The notes under the pieces were generated by a model, which did no database searches, was not told the DNA's origin, and was given only the letters and a program-made list of their open reading frames with translations. From Nocardioides bizhenqiangii (GTDB lineage: Bacteria > Actinomycetota > Actinomycetes > Propionibacteriales > Nocardioidaceae): a stretch of 64,000 bases of DNA. Positions 1-8,450 of the stretch are shown here, piece by piece. The number at the start of each line of letters is the position of its first letter. Within the stretch, counting starts at the first letter, position 1. Location of the stretch: assembly GCF_034661235.1 (NCBI RefSeq), contig NZ_CP141059.1, positions 496,001-560,000 of the forward strand. Reading direction: 5' to 3'. The position numbers and the translations under genes are program-made.

Positions 1-504
1 CTCCTCGTAGATCGTGTCGACGTGCCTCAGGCCGGCCTTCTCGAGCACCCGGCGGGAGGCAGCGTTGACAGCCATGGTCGAGGCCACGACCCGTTCGACG
101 CCCGGCACGGTGAAGGCGTAGGCCACCATCGCGCGGGCGCCCTCGGTCGCCAGACCGGTGCCCCAAGCCGCTCGCCGCAGGCGGTAGCCGAGGCCCGCGA
201 GGTCCGGCCGCCCAGTGAACGAGCTGGCGGACCACCAGCCGACGAATCCGGCATCGGTGAAGCCGGCCCAGTAGCCCAGCCCGCGCGCGACGTCGGACTG
301 CGGGCCGCGACGCAGCAGCCACTCGTCCGCCGTCTCGGCGGCGGTACGTCCGCGGCCGCAGATGTAGCGCATCACCTCGGCGTCCGCGTTGAGCTCCACC
401 AGGAACTCGAGATGGTGGTCGCCGACGGGCTCGAGACGGAGTCGCTCGGTCGTCAGCACCGGCGCCGCGCCGTCCGACACCGCGATGCGGTCGCCGACAT
501 CCAT
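1..504 (-). CDS. GNAT family N-acetyltransferase (3' end outside window)
   Basis: Reads leftward from an ATG at 504 and stays open to the window edge, so only the first 168 residues are present. The N-terminus has the RimJ/RimL-type opening (VLTTERLRLEPV) and the middle carries the acetyl-CoA loop region (GYRLRRAAWGTGLATEGA) followed by the typical VxAsTMAVNAASRRVLEKAG strand-helix that closes the GNAT fold. This family acetylates amino groups of proteins or small molecules; the substrate here cannot be told. It follows the DUF222 gene on the same strand, 79 bases downstream, with a hairpin between them. Confidence 0.85.
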   Translation of the reverse strand, partial: MDVGDRIAVSDGAAPVLTTERLRLEPVGDHHLEFLVELNADAEVMRYICGRGRTAAETADEWLLRRGPQSDVARGLGYWAGFTDAGFVGWWSASSFTGRPDLAGLGYRLRRAAWGTGLATEGARAMVAYAFTVPGVERVVASTMAVNAASRRVLEKAGLRHVDTIYEE

Positions 505-551
505 GGCGTCACCGTATCGACCACGGCCACGGCACGCGGACGTGCCTTTGG

Positions 552-568
552 CCCCGCCGGTGGCGGGG
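552..568. terminator. GC-rich hairpin between DUF222 and GNAT genes
   Basis: A perfect 7-bp stem (CCCCGCC / GGCGGGG) with a 3-nt loop lies 16 bases past the DUF222 stop codon. No U-run follows on the minus strand, so it is a weak, non-canonical terminator at best. Confidence 0.4.
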
Positions 569-583
569 TGTGGGGCGGGGTAG

Positions 584-1927
584 CTAGTCCTCGGGCGGCG
601 GTGTGGCGGTGAGTTGGTGGGTGCCGGTGGGGTCGACCAGGTAGGTCCCGGTGGGGAGGGTCCAGTGGTAGGTGCCGGGGGTGAGCATCCGGTAGCTGGT
701 TCGGCCCGAGGTTTTGTACCGGTGGTGGCCGCGGCAGGCCGGGGAGAGGTTGCAGGCGCAGGTCGGCCCGCCGCCGGCGTGGGGGGTGATGTGGTCGAGG
801 TCGCAGGCTTCGGCGGGTTTGGTGCAGTAGGGGAAGCCGCAGTGGTGGTCGCGTCCGGTGACCTGGCGGCGGATCCGGTCGGGGATCTCATAGGAGTCGA
901 CCGGTTGGTGGCCGGCGAGGTCGACCACCGGCCGCACGATCACAGTGGTGTGGGGGGTGTTGAGCCATTCCTTGACCTGCTCCACCGAGATGGGGGTGCG
1001 GGTGTTGCCGAACCGGCCCACGGTCTGGTCGGTGGCGGAGAGGTGGAGAGTGAGCTCGGTCTTCCGCCCGGGAATGGTCCTAGTGATCTCTCCGGAGTCG
1101 GGGTCGGCGACCTCGAGGTCGAGGACCAGGTCCTCCCGGGCGATCTCCCCGAGTGCTTTGGCCCGCCGGATGTCCAGGGTGTCGGTGTCGCCGAGCTGGC
1201 CGGCGAGCTTGGCGCGGCGGGCGATCGCGTGTTCGAGGTCGAGGGCATCCGCGGCGTCCAGGGTGGCGTCGACCTGGGCGGTGCCGTTGTAGCCGACCCG
1301 GTCCAGACCGGTGTGGACGTGTCGGTGGTCCCGGGACTCCCGGCGCCGTTCCTCCGCAGCATTCGGGTCGTACCGCACGAGGGCTTCCTCGACCAGCCGG
1401 TCGACCTGCGCCCAGGTGACCCCGTGCGCGAACGGTGCCAGGTGGGTGTCGACGAACCCGACAGCATTCTGCGGTAGGAGGCGGGTGGCGTCGGCGACCC
1501 GGAGTGCCTTCCACACCGGCACCTGCCCGTCGAGGAGGCGGGTCCAGGTCTTGGGGAGGCGGTGGGCGAGCTCGAGGACCTGGCCGACGTAGCTGCGCCC
1601 CGAGTCCAGCGACCGCCCCAACAACGCGGAGAGCTCCATCACCGCGAAGTCACTGATCAGCGGTGCGCCGGGCCCGGCCAGCGGGAGCCCGGTGTCCAGA
1701 CCCCGCTCGGTCAACGTCGCCACATCCGCCGCGTCCTCGGCCACGACATGCTCGGCAGCCCATTCGGCGATCTCGCGGACGGTGGCGATCTCCTGATCGG
1801 CAATGACCGTGCGGCGCTGCTTGATGCTGGCCAGCAGCGCCTGGGACCGGGTGCGGACCGCGGGTTCGGCGACCTGGGTCACCGCCGGTGCGGCGAGGTC
1901 GAAGAGGGGTGCGGTCCCGAGATCCAT
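584..1927 (-). CDS. DUF222 / HNH endonuclease domain protein
   Basis: 447 residues. The N-terminal two thirds are the helical DUF222 region (13E12 repeat family of actinobacteria). The C-terminus holds an HNH nuclease motif: CGFPYCTKPAEACDLDHI supplies zinc-binding cysteines and the DH pair, followed by CRGHHRYKT with the last HH. These proteins are multicopy in Nocardioides and mycobacteria; a role in DNA cleavage or mobility is presumed and their biology is unclear. ATG start at 1927; a short AT-richer stretch upstream may hold the promoter. All catalytic HNH residues seem present, so this copy looks intact. Confidence 0.9.
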   Translation of the reverse strand: MDLGTAPLFDLAAPAVTQVAEPAVRTRSQALLASIKQRRTVIADQEIATVREIAEWAAEHVVAEDAADVATLTERGLDTGLPLAGPGAPLISDFAVMELSALLGRSLDSGRSYVGQVLELAHRLPKTWTRLLDGQVPVWKALRVADATRLLPQNAVGFVDTHLAPFAHGVTWAQVDRLVEEALVRYDPNAAEERRRESRDHRHVHTGLDRVGYNGTAQVDATLDAADALDLEHAIARRAKLAGQLGDTDTLDIRRAKALGEIAREDLVLDLEVADPDSGEITRTIPGRKTELTLHLSATDQTVGRFGNTRTPISVEQVKEWLNTPHTTVIVRPVVDLAGHQPVDSYEIPDRIRRQVTGRDHHCGFPYCTKPAEACDLDHITPHAGGGPTCACNLSPACRGHHRYKTSGRTSYRMLTPGTYHWTLPTGTYLVDPTGTHQLTATPPPED

Positions 1928-2057
1928 GAGGCCTATTCAACCCCGACCCTCCGACACAACGAAACGCTCAGAACCCCCCTGTGGACAGGCGATCCGCCGT
2001 TCTTGGGTTGTGGACGGAAGGTGGTCCGGGCGGCTTGGTTTCGAGGCTCGGCGCTAG

Positions 2058-2525
2058 CGCGCCTCGCACCTCAACCAGCGGCCGGGGCGTACCACCGTGA
2101 GCCGGCCGCGGCGAGGAATCGACAGCCCTCCGCGTCCTCGTCCAAAGCCTGTCGGTCGCAACCATCCGCGGCGCGCAACCGGCGGACAGAGGGGTCGCGA
2201 GAGGGTCGCGAGCGCGACCTCCTCGACCACCGATCGCTCGCCAGACCGTGAGCCGGCCGCGGCCCGCAACCAATGGCCCTCCGCTCCCCGTCCAAAGCCT
2301 GTCGGTCGCAACCCCTGCGGGCCGCAGCGAGGGCACAGAGGCCAGGGGGTCGCGAGACGGTCACAGCGCGACCTCCTCGACCAGCGGCGCTTCCGAACCC
2401 ACCGTGAGCCGGACGCGGCCCGCAACCAGCGGCCCTCCGCTCCCCGTCCAAAGCCCTGTCGGTCGCAACCACCCGCGACCCGTAACCCGCTGCCAGAGGT
2501 GGTGACCCAACAGCGGCAGCGCGGG
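2058..2525. repeat. Three degenerate tandem copies of a ~150-bp intergenic repeat
   Basis: The sequence GTGAGCCGG(C/A)CGCGG recurs at 2097, 2248 and 2404, spacings of 151 and 156 bases. Each copy continues with a shared block (CCCTCCGC...CGTCCAAAGCC...TGTCGGTCGCAACC) and ends with a CGACCTCCTCGACCA-type segment; a partial unit precedes the first copy from about 2058. Copies differ by substitutions and small indels. The array fills the space between the DUF222 gene and citrate synthase. Several long reading frames cross it, but they follow repeat composition and have no recognisable domain. 1928-2057 holds nothing else clear. Confidence 0.85.
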
Positions 2526-2528
2526 CTC

Positions 2529-3632
2529 CTACCTCGCCCACTCCGCGTTCCAGCCGTCGACCTCGTCGGCCTTGCGCGCGGAGGGCCCGGTGTAGATCGC
2601 CGAGGGACGGATCAGCCGGCCGGTGAGCTTCTGCTCGAGGATGTGCGCCGACCAGCCGCCGGTGCGGGCACAGGTGAACATCGACGTGAACATGTGGGCA
2701 GGCACCTCGGCGAAGTCGAGGACGATCGCCGCCCAGAACTCCACGTTGGTCTCCAGCACCCGGTCGGGACGGCGCTCGCGGAGCTCGGCGAGAGCGGCCT
2801 GCTCGAGCGCCTCGGCGACCTCGTAGCGCGGCGCGGCGAGCTCGCGGGCGGTGCGGCGCAGCACCCGGGCGCGCGGGTCCTCGGCGCGGTAGACGCGGTG
2901 GCCGAAGCCCATCAGCCGCTCGCCGGAGTCGAGCAGGCCCTTGACGTAGGCACGTGCGTCGCCGGACTTCTCGACGTCCTCGATCATCCCGAGCACCCGC
3001 GACGGCGCCCCGCCGTGAAGAGGTCCGCTCATCGCGCCGATCGCGCCTGAGAACGCTGCGGCGACGTCGGCGCCGGTCGAGGTGATCACCCGCGCAGTGA
3101 ACGTGGAGGCGTTCATGCCGTGCTCCGCGGCACTGCTCCAGTAGGCGTCGATCGCCTTGACGTGCCTGGGGTCGGCCTCGCCCTTCCAGCGGATCAGGAA
3201 CTTCTCGGCCAGCGTCGTCCCCTCGTCGACCGCACGCTGGGGGACGACCGCCTGGTGGAGCCCGCGGGCCGACTGCGCGGCGTACGAGAGCACCATCACG
3301 GCCACCCGGCCGAGGTCCTCGCGGGCCTGCTCGTCGCTGATGTCGTAGGTCTGGCCGAAGCCGAACGCCGGCGCGAGCATCGCGACCGCGGCCTGGACGT
3401 CGACCCGGACGTCGCCGGTGTGCACCGGCAAGTTGTAGGGCTCGGCGGGCGCCAGCCCTGGGGAGTAGCTGCCGTCGATGAGGAGGCCCCACACGTTCTC
3501 GAAGGGCACCCGACCCACCAGGTCCTCGATGTCGACGCCGCGGTAGCGGAGTGCGGACCCCTCCTTGTCGGGTTCAGCGATCTGCGTCTCGAACGCGACG
3601 ACGCCTTCCAGTCCGTGGTGTACCTCAGGCAT
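2529..3632 (-). CDS. citA: Citrate synthase (CitA-type, citrate synthase 2)
   Basis: Condenses acetyl-CoA and oxaloacetate to citrate. 367 residues from the ATG at 3632, which has GAAGGAG 7 bases upstream; in-frame starts further up lack a ribosome site. Family blocks in order: MPEVHHGLEG..., the EHGMNASTF segment with a catalytic His, SGPLHGGAPSRV, the GFGHRVYRAEDPRA block with the second His, and ETNVEFWAAIVLD with the catalytic Asp region. The short length matches the actinobacterial CitA/PrpC-like branch rather than the longer hexameric GltA. It is divergent from pdxH across 62 bases. Confidence 0.92.
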   Translation of the reverse strand: MPEVHHGLEGVVAFETQIAEPDKEGSALRYRGVDIEDLVGRVPFENVWGLLIDGSYSPGLAPAEPYNLPVHTGDVRVDVQAAVAMLAPAFGFGQTYDISDEQAREDLGRVAVMVLSYAAQSARGLHQAVVPQRAVDEGTTLAEKFLIRWKGEADPRHVKAIDAYWSSAAEHGMNASTFTARVITSTGADVAAAFSGAIGAMSGPLHGGAPSRVLGMIEDVEKSGDARAYVKGLLDSGERLMGFGHRVYRAEDPRARVLRRTARELAAPRYEVAEALEQAALAELRERRPDRVLETNVEFWAAIVLDFAEVPAHMFTSMFTCARTGGWSAHILEQKLTGRLIRPSAIYTGPSARKADEVDGWNAEWAR

Positions 3633-3694
3633 CCGCAGTCTCCTTCGACTTGAGAGAATCACCGGCATTCTGCCGCACCGACTACGGTCGGCCT

Positions 3695-4348
3695 ATGCCT
3701 GGTGCTGACGAGCCCGACCTGGCCACGCTCCGCAGGGAGTACGGCGCGGCCGGGCTGGACGAGGCCATGGCCGACTCGGACCCGCTGGTGATGTTCCGCC
3801 GCTGGTTCGCCGACGCCGAGGCAGCGCACCTGCACGAGCCGAACGCGATGATCGTCGCGACCGTCTCGCCCGACGGCCAGCCAGCCGCCCGGACCGTGCT
3901 GCTCAAGGGCCTCTCCTACGACGGGTTCGCGTTCTTCACCAACACCGCCTCGCGCAAGGGCGGCGACCTGGCGCACGAGCCACGCTGTGCGCTGCTCTTC
4001 CCGTGGCACCCGCTGGAGCGCCAGGTGCGGATCGAGGGCGTCGCGTCGCGGCTGACCGACGACGAGGTGTCGGCGTACTTCTCCGCGCGGCCGCGGGGCA
4101 GCCGGCTCGGCGCCCACGCGTCACCGCAGTCGCAGGTCGTCGCCGGTCGCGCGGAGCTGGACGCACGGTTCGCGGAGGCGGAGGCGCGGTACGCCGGCGC
4201 CGAGGTGCCGGTGCCGGCGGACTGGGGCGGCTACCGGGTGCGCCCCGAGACGTTCGAGTTCTGGCAGGGACGGCCCGGCCGGATGCACGACCGGCTGCGC
4301 TACCGCCGTACGGCGGCGGGCTGGGTGCTCGAGCGCCTGGCTCCGTGA
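3695..4348 (+). CDS. pdxH: Pyridoxamine 5'-phosphate oxidase
   Basis: FMN enzyme making pyridoxal 5'-phosphate from PNP or PMP, the last step of vitamin B6 synthesis and salvage. 217 residues. Visible family features: the RTVLLKG strand and FFTNTASRKGGDLA phosphate/FMN loop, the ERQVRIEG segment, the SRLGAHASPQSQ block, and the C-terminal dimerisation tail (FEFWQGRPGRMHDRLRYRR ... RLAP). I start at ATG 3695 because family proteins begin just before the DLATLRREY helix; no strong ribosome site is seen, so the mRNA may be near-leaderless. The stop codon lies 4 bases before a foldback repeat. Confidence 0.95.
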   Translation: MPGADEPDLATLRREYGAAGLDEAMADSDPLVMFRRWFADAEAAHLHEPNAMIVATVSPDGQPAARTVLLKGLSYDGFAFFTNTASRKGGDLAHEPRCALLFPWHPLERQVRIEGVASRLTDDEVSAYFSARPRGSRLGAHASPQSQVVAGRAELDARFAEAEARYAGAEVPVPADWGGYRVRPETFEFWQGRPGRMHDRLRYRRTAAGWVLERLAP

Positions 4349-4352
4349 CGCA

Positions 4353-4517
4353 CTAGACGAGTAACTCCAAGGTCTCGCACGCTGCGCGACGCTCATCATC
4401 CGCGCTGGCGGCGTTGCCGACGCTCGAAAGACGTCCAGTCTGCCTTCGCATCGGCGCCTTGCCAGCGCGGCGCTGAGCGCCGCTCGCTCGCGCGATCCCT
4501 TGGAGTTACTCGTCTAG
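4353..4517. mobile_element. MITE-like foldback element with 20-bp perfect terminal inverted repeats
   Basis: CTAGACGAGTAACTCCAAGG at 4353-4372 is repeated exactly in inverted form at 4498-4517. Inside, CCGCGCTGGC and GCCAGCGCGG form a further inverted pair, so the whole 165 bases can fold on itself. It has no coding capacity. The right terminal repeat supplies the TAG stop codon of the pseudokinase gene and the left one begins 4 bases after the pdxH stop. No obvious target-site duplication flanks it. A miniature inverted-repeat element or a large bidirectional terminator are the two readings. Confidence 0.7.
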
Positions 4518-5809
4518 ATGGCGCGGGACCGGTCCCTCTGGTCATCGACCGCGCCCGGGCACAGGTAGCGGATCGGCGCGGATGCCCGGGCTCCATTGAC
4601 CACGGCGACGACCTCCCCGATCAGCTGCTCGCGACCGGTCAGGGTGAGGTCGATCGCCGCGCGCAGCACGGTCCTCCCGCCGTCGACGGTGAACGACTGC
4701 GGGTCGGCGTCACTGCCGTCGGGGAGCCGCCAGCGCAGCTCGAGATCTCCCGGACCCCCGTCGGCGACGATCGTCGCGGTGACGTGCAGCGCGGCGTACG
4801 GGCAGAGCGCCTGCGGCGGCGTGACCGACAGCGAGATCCGGCGCACGTGCGGCGGGTCCGCGGCCGGGTCGCTCGCGGACGGGCTGGGGGCGAAGAGCAG
4901 CCAGGCGCCCGCAGCGCCCCCCGTGAAGACGGTCGTCAGGCCGAGGAAGATCACGAACGGCCCGAGGATCCGCCGGAACAGGCTCCTTCTCACCGGCGGC
5001 GGGACGATCCTGACCTCGATCGGTCTCGGCCCGACCGGTCGGTCGGGGACAGGCCGCTCGTCGGCGGGTGGCTCTTCGGCGGGCGGCGGCTCGGCGGAAG
5101 CCGGCTCGACGGGCGGCGCGAGACGAGCGGGGGCCGGCCGCTCCGGTGGGGACAGCGGGGGAGTGGTGGCGACGGGTGCCGGCGCGGGCGGCTGCGACGG
5201 CGGCCGGTGCAGTCCGTTGGTCGGCCAGTCCTCGGCCGGGATGGCGTCGAGCGCCACCATCAGCGCGTGCGGCAGCGGGCGCCGGTCGGGGTCGATGGTG
5301 AGGGTGAGCTCGAGCACGTCCGCCGCCGCCCTCGGCAACATCGGGAGCGAGCTCGCCATCGCCACCGCGTCGCGCGGTAAGAGCGGGTGGACGCCGGTGA
5401 GCAGCTCGAAGGCGAGGACCGCGAAGTCGTGGGCATCGGTCGGCCGGTCCGGCTCGCGGTCGGCCGCCCGGGGCCTGGCGAGCGCCGAGCGTCCGTCGGG
5501 AAGGATGAAGACGGTGGACGGCCGCACGTCGCCGTGGGCGAGGCCGCGGTCGTGCATCGCCTCGAGCGTGGCCGCGACGTCGCGCAAGGCGTGGAGGGCG
5601 GCCGCCGCCGGCAGCGGAGAGATGCTGACCAGGTCGTCCAGGGTGAGGTCGGGCAGGTCCCCGGTCATCAGCGTCGGTGTCGCCGCGCACCGGTCGATCT
5701 CGAAGGCGGGAGCCAGGTCCGGCGTCCATGTCGGGTCGATGAGCCGTGCTTCTCGGCGCAGGCGACGCAGGGTGTTGCAGCCGTAGTGGCTCATCTCGAG
5801 GACGGTCAT
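4514..5809 (-). CDS. Receptor-like pseudokinase, single transmembrane segment
   Basis: 431 residues from ATG 5809. Residues ~1-190 resemble the C-lobe of a Ser/Thr kinase: an LRRLRREARLI helix like helix C, then HDRGLAHGDVRPSTVF in the place of the HRDxKxxN catalytic loop, then a late DxxAxxxxxxELLTG segment. The glycine-rich loop, the VAIK lysine and the DFG motif are missing, so catalysis is unlikely. A long Pro/Ala/Glu-rich linker (~195-285) leads to one membrane helix (FVIFLGLTTVFTGGAAGAWL) and a ~110-residue outer domain. Architecture resembles PknB-type receptors or MviN-type pseudokinases; ligand unknown. Its stop codon comes from the adjacent foldback element, so the natural C-terminus may have been altered. 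Confidence 0.75.
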   Translation of the reverse strand: MTVLEMSHYGCNTLRRLRREARLIDPTWTPDLAPAFEIDRCAATPTLMTGDLPDLTLDDLVSISPLPAAAALHALRDVAATLEAMHDRGLAHGDVRPSTVFILPDGRSALARPRAADREPDRPTDAHDFAVLAFELLTGVHPLLPRDAVAMASSLPMLPRAAADVLELTLTIDPDRRPLPHALMVALDAIPAEDWPTNGLHRPPSQPPAPAPVATTPPLSPPERPAPARLAPPVEPASAEPPPAEEPPADERPVPDRPVGPRPIEVRIVPPPVRRSLFRRILGPFVIFLGLTTVFTGGAAGAWLLFAPSPSASDPAADPPHVRRISLSVTPPQALCPYAALHVTATIVADGGPGDLELRWRLPDGSDADPQSFTVDGGRTVLRAAIDLTLTGREQLIGEVVAVVNGARASAPIRYLCPGAVDDQRDRSRAI

Positions 5810-5950
5810 GTTGGGCGCCTTGGTTCCGGTCCTCCCCCGTGCGCACAACGGTAGGACGGTGCCGGCCCGCTGGGAACCGATCCTGATAATTCGATCGCCC
5901 CGATCCCGCAATTCATCCGTCCGGATGACCGGGCGCGGGCTACCGGGCGC

Positions 5951-6835
5951 TCAGCGCGCTCGCCGGACCCGGTAGTCGCCGGCGACGACCTGGTAGCCGA
6001 GCTTCGCGTTGATGTGGCGGATGCCGGCGTTGCCGGCCTCGTTGGTCGTGTAGCTCCGGGTCGCGCCGGACGCGGCCGCCTGGAGATGGGCCGCCTGCTT
6101 GAGGAGCAGGCCGAGGTTGCGACCTCGGAAGGCCTGGCCGACGCCGGTGTAGTGGATGAGCAGGACGCCGTCCTTGATCTCGCCGGTGATGATCGCGGCC
6201 GGCGCGCCGTCCACCCGGGCGAGCACGGCGAACGGGTGCTCGAGCTCGGCCTGCTCGACCCGCGCGTCCGCCAGCCGCGCGCGGATGCCGTTCTCGACCG
6301 CCTCGGGGTTGGTCTGGCTGTCGACGATCATCGCGTCGACCGCCTCCTCGTCCGGGAACTCGAGACCGGTGGCGTCCTCGATCGTCACGCCCGCCGGCAG
6401 CTCCGGCTCCGGGAGGTCGACCAGGTCCAGCGTCGAGTTGATCCCGTGCTGCCCGACCGCGTAGCCCCAGTGCTTCGCGACCGACAGGGCGCGCTCGTCG
6501 AGGTCGTCGACCAGGGCGACGAGCGTGGCGGCGGCGTCCGGGAGGGTCGTCGTCAGCTCCGCGCGCAGCGCGCTGCCGATGCCGCCGCCCTCGTGAGCAG
6601 CGGCCACCGTGACCGAGAGGACCGCCCAGTCCGGCGGAAACACGTGCGGGCGCGCGGTGAAGCCCCAGCCGACGAGCTCGTCGCCGGCGTACGCCGCGCG
6701 GAAGTTGCGGAACGCCCAGATGTCGACCTGCGTGAAGAGACCGGCCGTCGCCGCCCGCTCCCAACGACGCATCCGCGCGAGCTGGAGGTCGAGCATCGCG
6801 TCGTACGTCGTCGGGTCGGGCGTCACGATCTCCAT
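5951..6835 (-). CDS. Two-domain GNAT N-acetyltransferase, downstream paralogue
   Basis: 294 residues with two GNAT-like halves. The N-terminal half has the acetyl-CoA loop (VTVAAAHEGGGIGSALRAE); the C-terminal half has a second one (YTGVGQAFRGRNLGLLLKQA) followed by TTNEAGNAGIRHINAKLGYQV, the usual final strand pair. The tandem arrangement recalls the mycothiol synthase/Eis type of duplicated GNAT, but the substrate is not recognisable. Starts 14 bases after the stop of a close paralogue on the same strand, so the pair arose by tandem duplication and is probably cotranscribed. Confidence 0.88.
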   Translation of the reverse strand: MEIVTPDPTTYDAMLDLQLARMRRWERAATAGLFTQVDIWAFRNFRAAYAGDELVGWGFTARPHVFPPDWAVLSVTVAAAHEGGGIGSALRAELTTTLPDAAATLVALVDDLDERALSVAKHWGYAVGQHGINSTLDLVDLPEPELPAGVTIEDATGLEFPDEEAVDAMIVDSQTNPEAVENGIRARLADARVEQAELEHPFAVLARVDGAPAAIITGEIKDGVLLIHYTGVGQAFRGRNLGLLLKQAAHLQAAASGATRSYTTNEAGNAGIRHINAKLGYQVVAGDYRVRRAR

Positions 6836-6849
6836 GCGCTGATCCTCGC

Positions 6850-7749
6850 TCAGCCGACCAGCTCGCGGCGAGCGCGCAGCCGGTAGGCGCCGCCGACGAC
6901 CTGGTAGCCGAGCTTGGCGTTGATGCGCCGAATGCCGACGTTGCTCTCCTCGTTCATGGTGTGGCAGACGGTGGCACCCGCCTCTGCGGCGAGCACGTGC
7001 CCGTACTGCTTGAGCGTGAACGCCAGGTCCCGACCGCGGTAGGCACGCCCCACGCCGGTGTAGGCGATGCCGAGGACGCCCTGCTCGATGTCGCCGATGA
7101 TGATCGCGGCCGGCGCCCCGTCGACCCGGGCGAGGGCCGCGATCCCGTGCTCCGCCTTCGCGGAGATCTCGCGGAAGCTGCCGAGCGTGCTGACGAACCC
7201 CTCGGCGGCTTCGGGGTTGGTCTGGCTGTCGCGGAGCAGCGCCTCGACGGCATCCTCGTCGGGGAACTCGAGCGACGACACGTCTTCCAGGGTGACACCC
7301 GCGCCCGGCTGCGGCTCGGGCAGGTCGACCAGCTCCAGCTCGGACTCAATGCCGTGCTGGGTGACCTCGAACCCGTGCGTGCGGGCGATGTCGAGAGACT
7401 CGGTCTCCGCGTCGTCGATAGCTGCGCCGATCGTCTCGATCTCGGGTGGCAGCGATGCGAGCAGGGTGCGGTAGAGCGCGCCGCCGACCCCTCGCCGCTC
7501 GTGCTGCCGCGCCACGGTGACACTGATCATGGCGATGCCCGGGGGGAACCACCGGCCGCGCAGGGCGTTCGCCCACCCGACCAGCGCGCCTCCGTCGTAC
7601 GCCGCTCGGAAATCGAGGTAGGCCATCTCCTCGGCGTGGACGAACGGCCACTCGGCCTGCGCTCGTCGTACCCGCGGCAGGCGGTCCACCCGCAGCTGGA
7701 CGAGCGGTTCGTACGACGACAGGTCGGGTTCGCGGATCTCGACGGCCAT
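6850..7749 (-). CDS. Two-domain GNAT N-acetyltransferase, upstream paralogue
   Basis: 299 residues from ATG 7749 (MAVEIREPDLSSYE). Same layout as its neighbour: first acetyl-CoA loop VTVARQHERRGVGGALYR, second loop YTGVGRAYRGRDLAFTLKQY, ending MNEESNVGIRRINAKLGYQVVGG. Blocks such as DLVDLPEP, EFPDE(E/D)AV and SQTNPEA are shared nearly word for word with the downstream gene, showing a recent duplication. Transcribed divergently from the TetR gene, with the TetR palindrome 68 bases upstream, so it could also fall under that regulator. Substrate unknown. Confidence 0.88.
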   Translation of the reverse strand: MAVEIREPDLSSYEPLVQLRVDRLPRVRRAQAEWPFVHAEEMAYLDFRAAYDGGALVGWANALRGRWFPPGIAMISVTVARQHERRGVGGALYRTLLASLPPEIETIGAAIDDAETESLDIARTHGFEVTQHGIESELELVDLPEPQPGAGVTLEDVSSLEFPDEDAVEALLRDSQTNPEAAEGFVSTLGSFREISAKAEHGIAALARVDGAPAAIIIGDIEQGVLGIAYTGVGRAYRGRDLAFTLKQYGHVLAAEAGATVCHTMNEESNVGIRRINAKLGYQVVGGAYRLRARRELVG

Positions 7750-7816
7750 GCCTGATCGTCGGCGCTCGGGCCCAGGAAGGGCAATCGGATAGTCACCCCC
7801 TCGGCCGCGTCCACTT

Positions 7817-7836
7817 GTGAGTGAGCACTCACTCAC
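7817..7836. promoter_or_regulatory. Palindromic operator for the TetR regulator
   Basis: GTGAGTGAGCACTCACTCAC: perfect 9-bp arms around a 2-bp centre, ending 14 bases before the TetR start codon. TGAGTGA-TCACTCA palindromes are a common TetR-type operator near efflux genes, so autorepression is likely. The site also lies between the divergent GNAT and TetR genes. Confidence 0.8.
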
Positions 7837-7850
7837 TTACTCTTGGGGCC

Positions 7851-8450
7851 ATGCCGCCCCGCGCCGCGCCGCTCCCGCCCGAGGACCGGCGGGAGGCCCT
7901 GATCCGGGCCACCCGACCGCTGCTCTACGAGCACGGACGCGCCGTCACCACCCGGCTCATCGCCGAGGCGGCCGGGGTCGCGGAGGGCACGATCTTCCGC
8001 GCGTTCGCCTCCAAGGACGACCTCATCGACGCCACGATCGCCCGCGCCTTCGAGCCCGGCGACGTCCTCGAGCGCCTCGACGACATCGACCCGGCGCTCC
8101 CGCTGCGCGACCGGATGCTCGCGATGACCACGATCCTCCAGCAGCGGTTCCTGGCGATCTTCCAGCTCATGCGGGCCCTGGGCGCCGTCGGGCCGCCGCA
8201 GCACCTCCACGGCCGGCCCGAGATTGTCCGTGGCCTGGAGGAGGTACGCCGCCGCCTGCTCGCGCTCATCGAGCCGGACGCCGACCGCCTCGCGCTCCCT
8301 CCTGAGCGGGTGCTGCACGTGTGGCGGCTGCTGACCTTCGCGGGCTCCCACCGGGAGATCGCGGACGGCAACCTGCTCACCCCTGAGGAGATCGTCGACA
8401 CCGTCCTGCGCGGCGTCGAACGAGTCGAGAGGAACGACGGATCGTGTTGA
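7851..8450 (+). CDS. TetR family repressor of the ABC exporter
   Basis: 199 residues. An N-terminal TetR DNA-binding domain is clear: REALIRATRPLLYEHGRAVTTRLIAEAAGVAEGTIFRAFASKDDLIDATI, where the GVAEGTIFRAF recognition helix is canonical. The C-terminal ligand domain is divergent, as expected. Start at ATG 7851 because the palindrome occupies the bases just upstream. Its stop overlaps the start of the first ABC subunit gene, so regulator and exporter form one operon, and ligand binding probably relieves repression of the exporter. Confidence 0.9.
   Translation: MPPRAAPLPPEDRREALIRATRPLLYEHGRAVTTRLIAEAAGVAEGTIFRAFASKDDLIDATIARAFEPGDVLERLDDIDPALPLRDRMLAMTTILQQRFLAIFQLMRALGAVGPPQHLHGRPEIVRGLEEVRRRLLALIEPDADRLALPPERVLHVWRLLTFAGSHREIADGNLLTPEEIVDTVLRGVERVERNDGSC

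Noticed and set aside
2071..3492. A 473-codon minus-strand frame reading through the repeats into citrate synthase
   Set aside because: It is the wrong frame of citA continued into the repeat array; no family resemblance.
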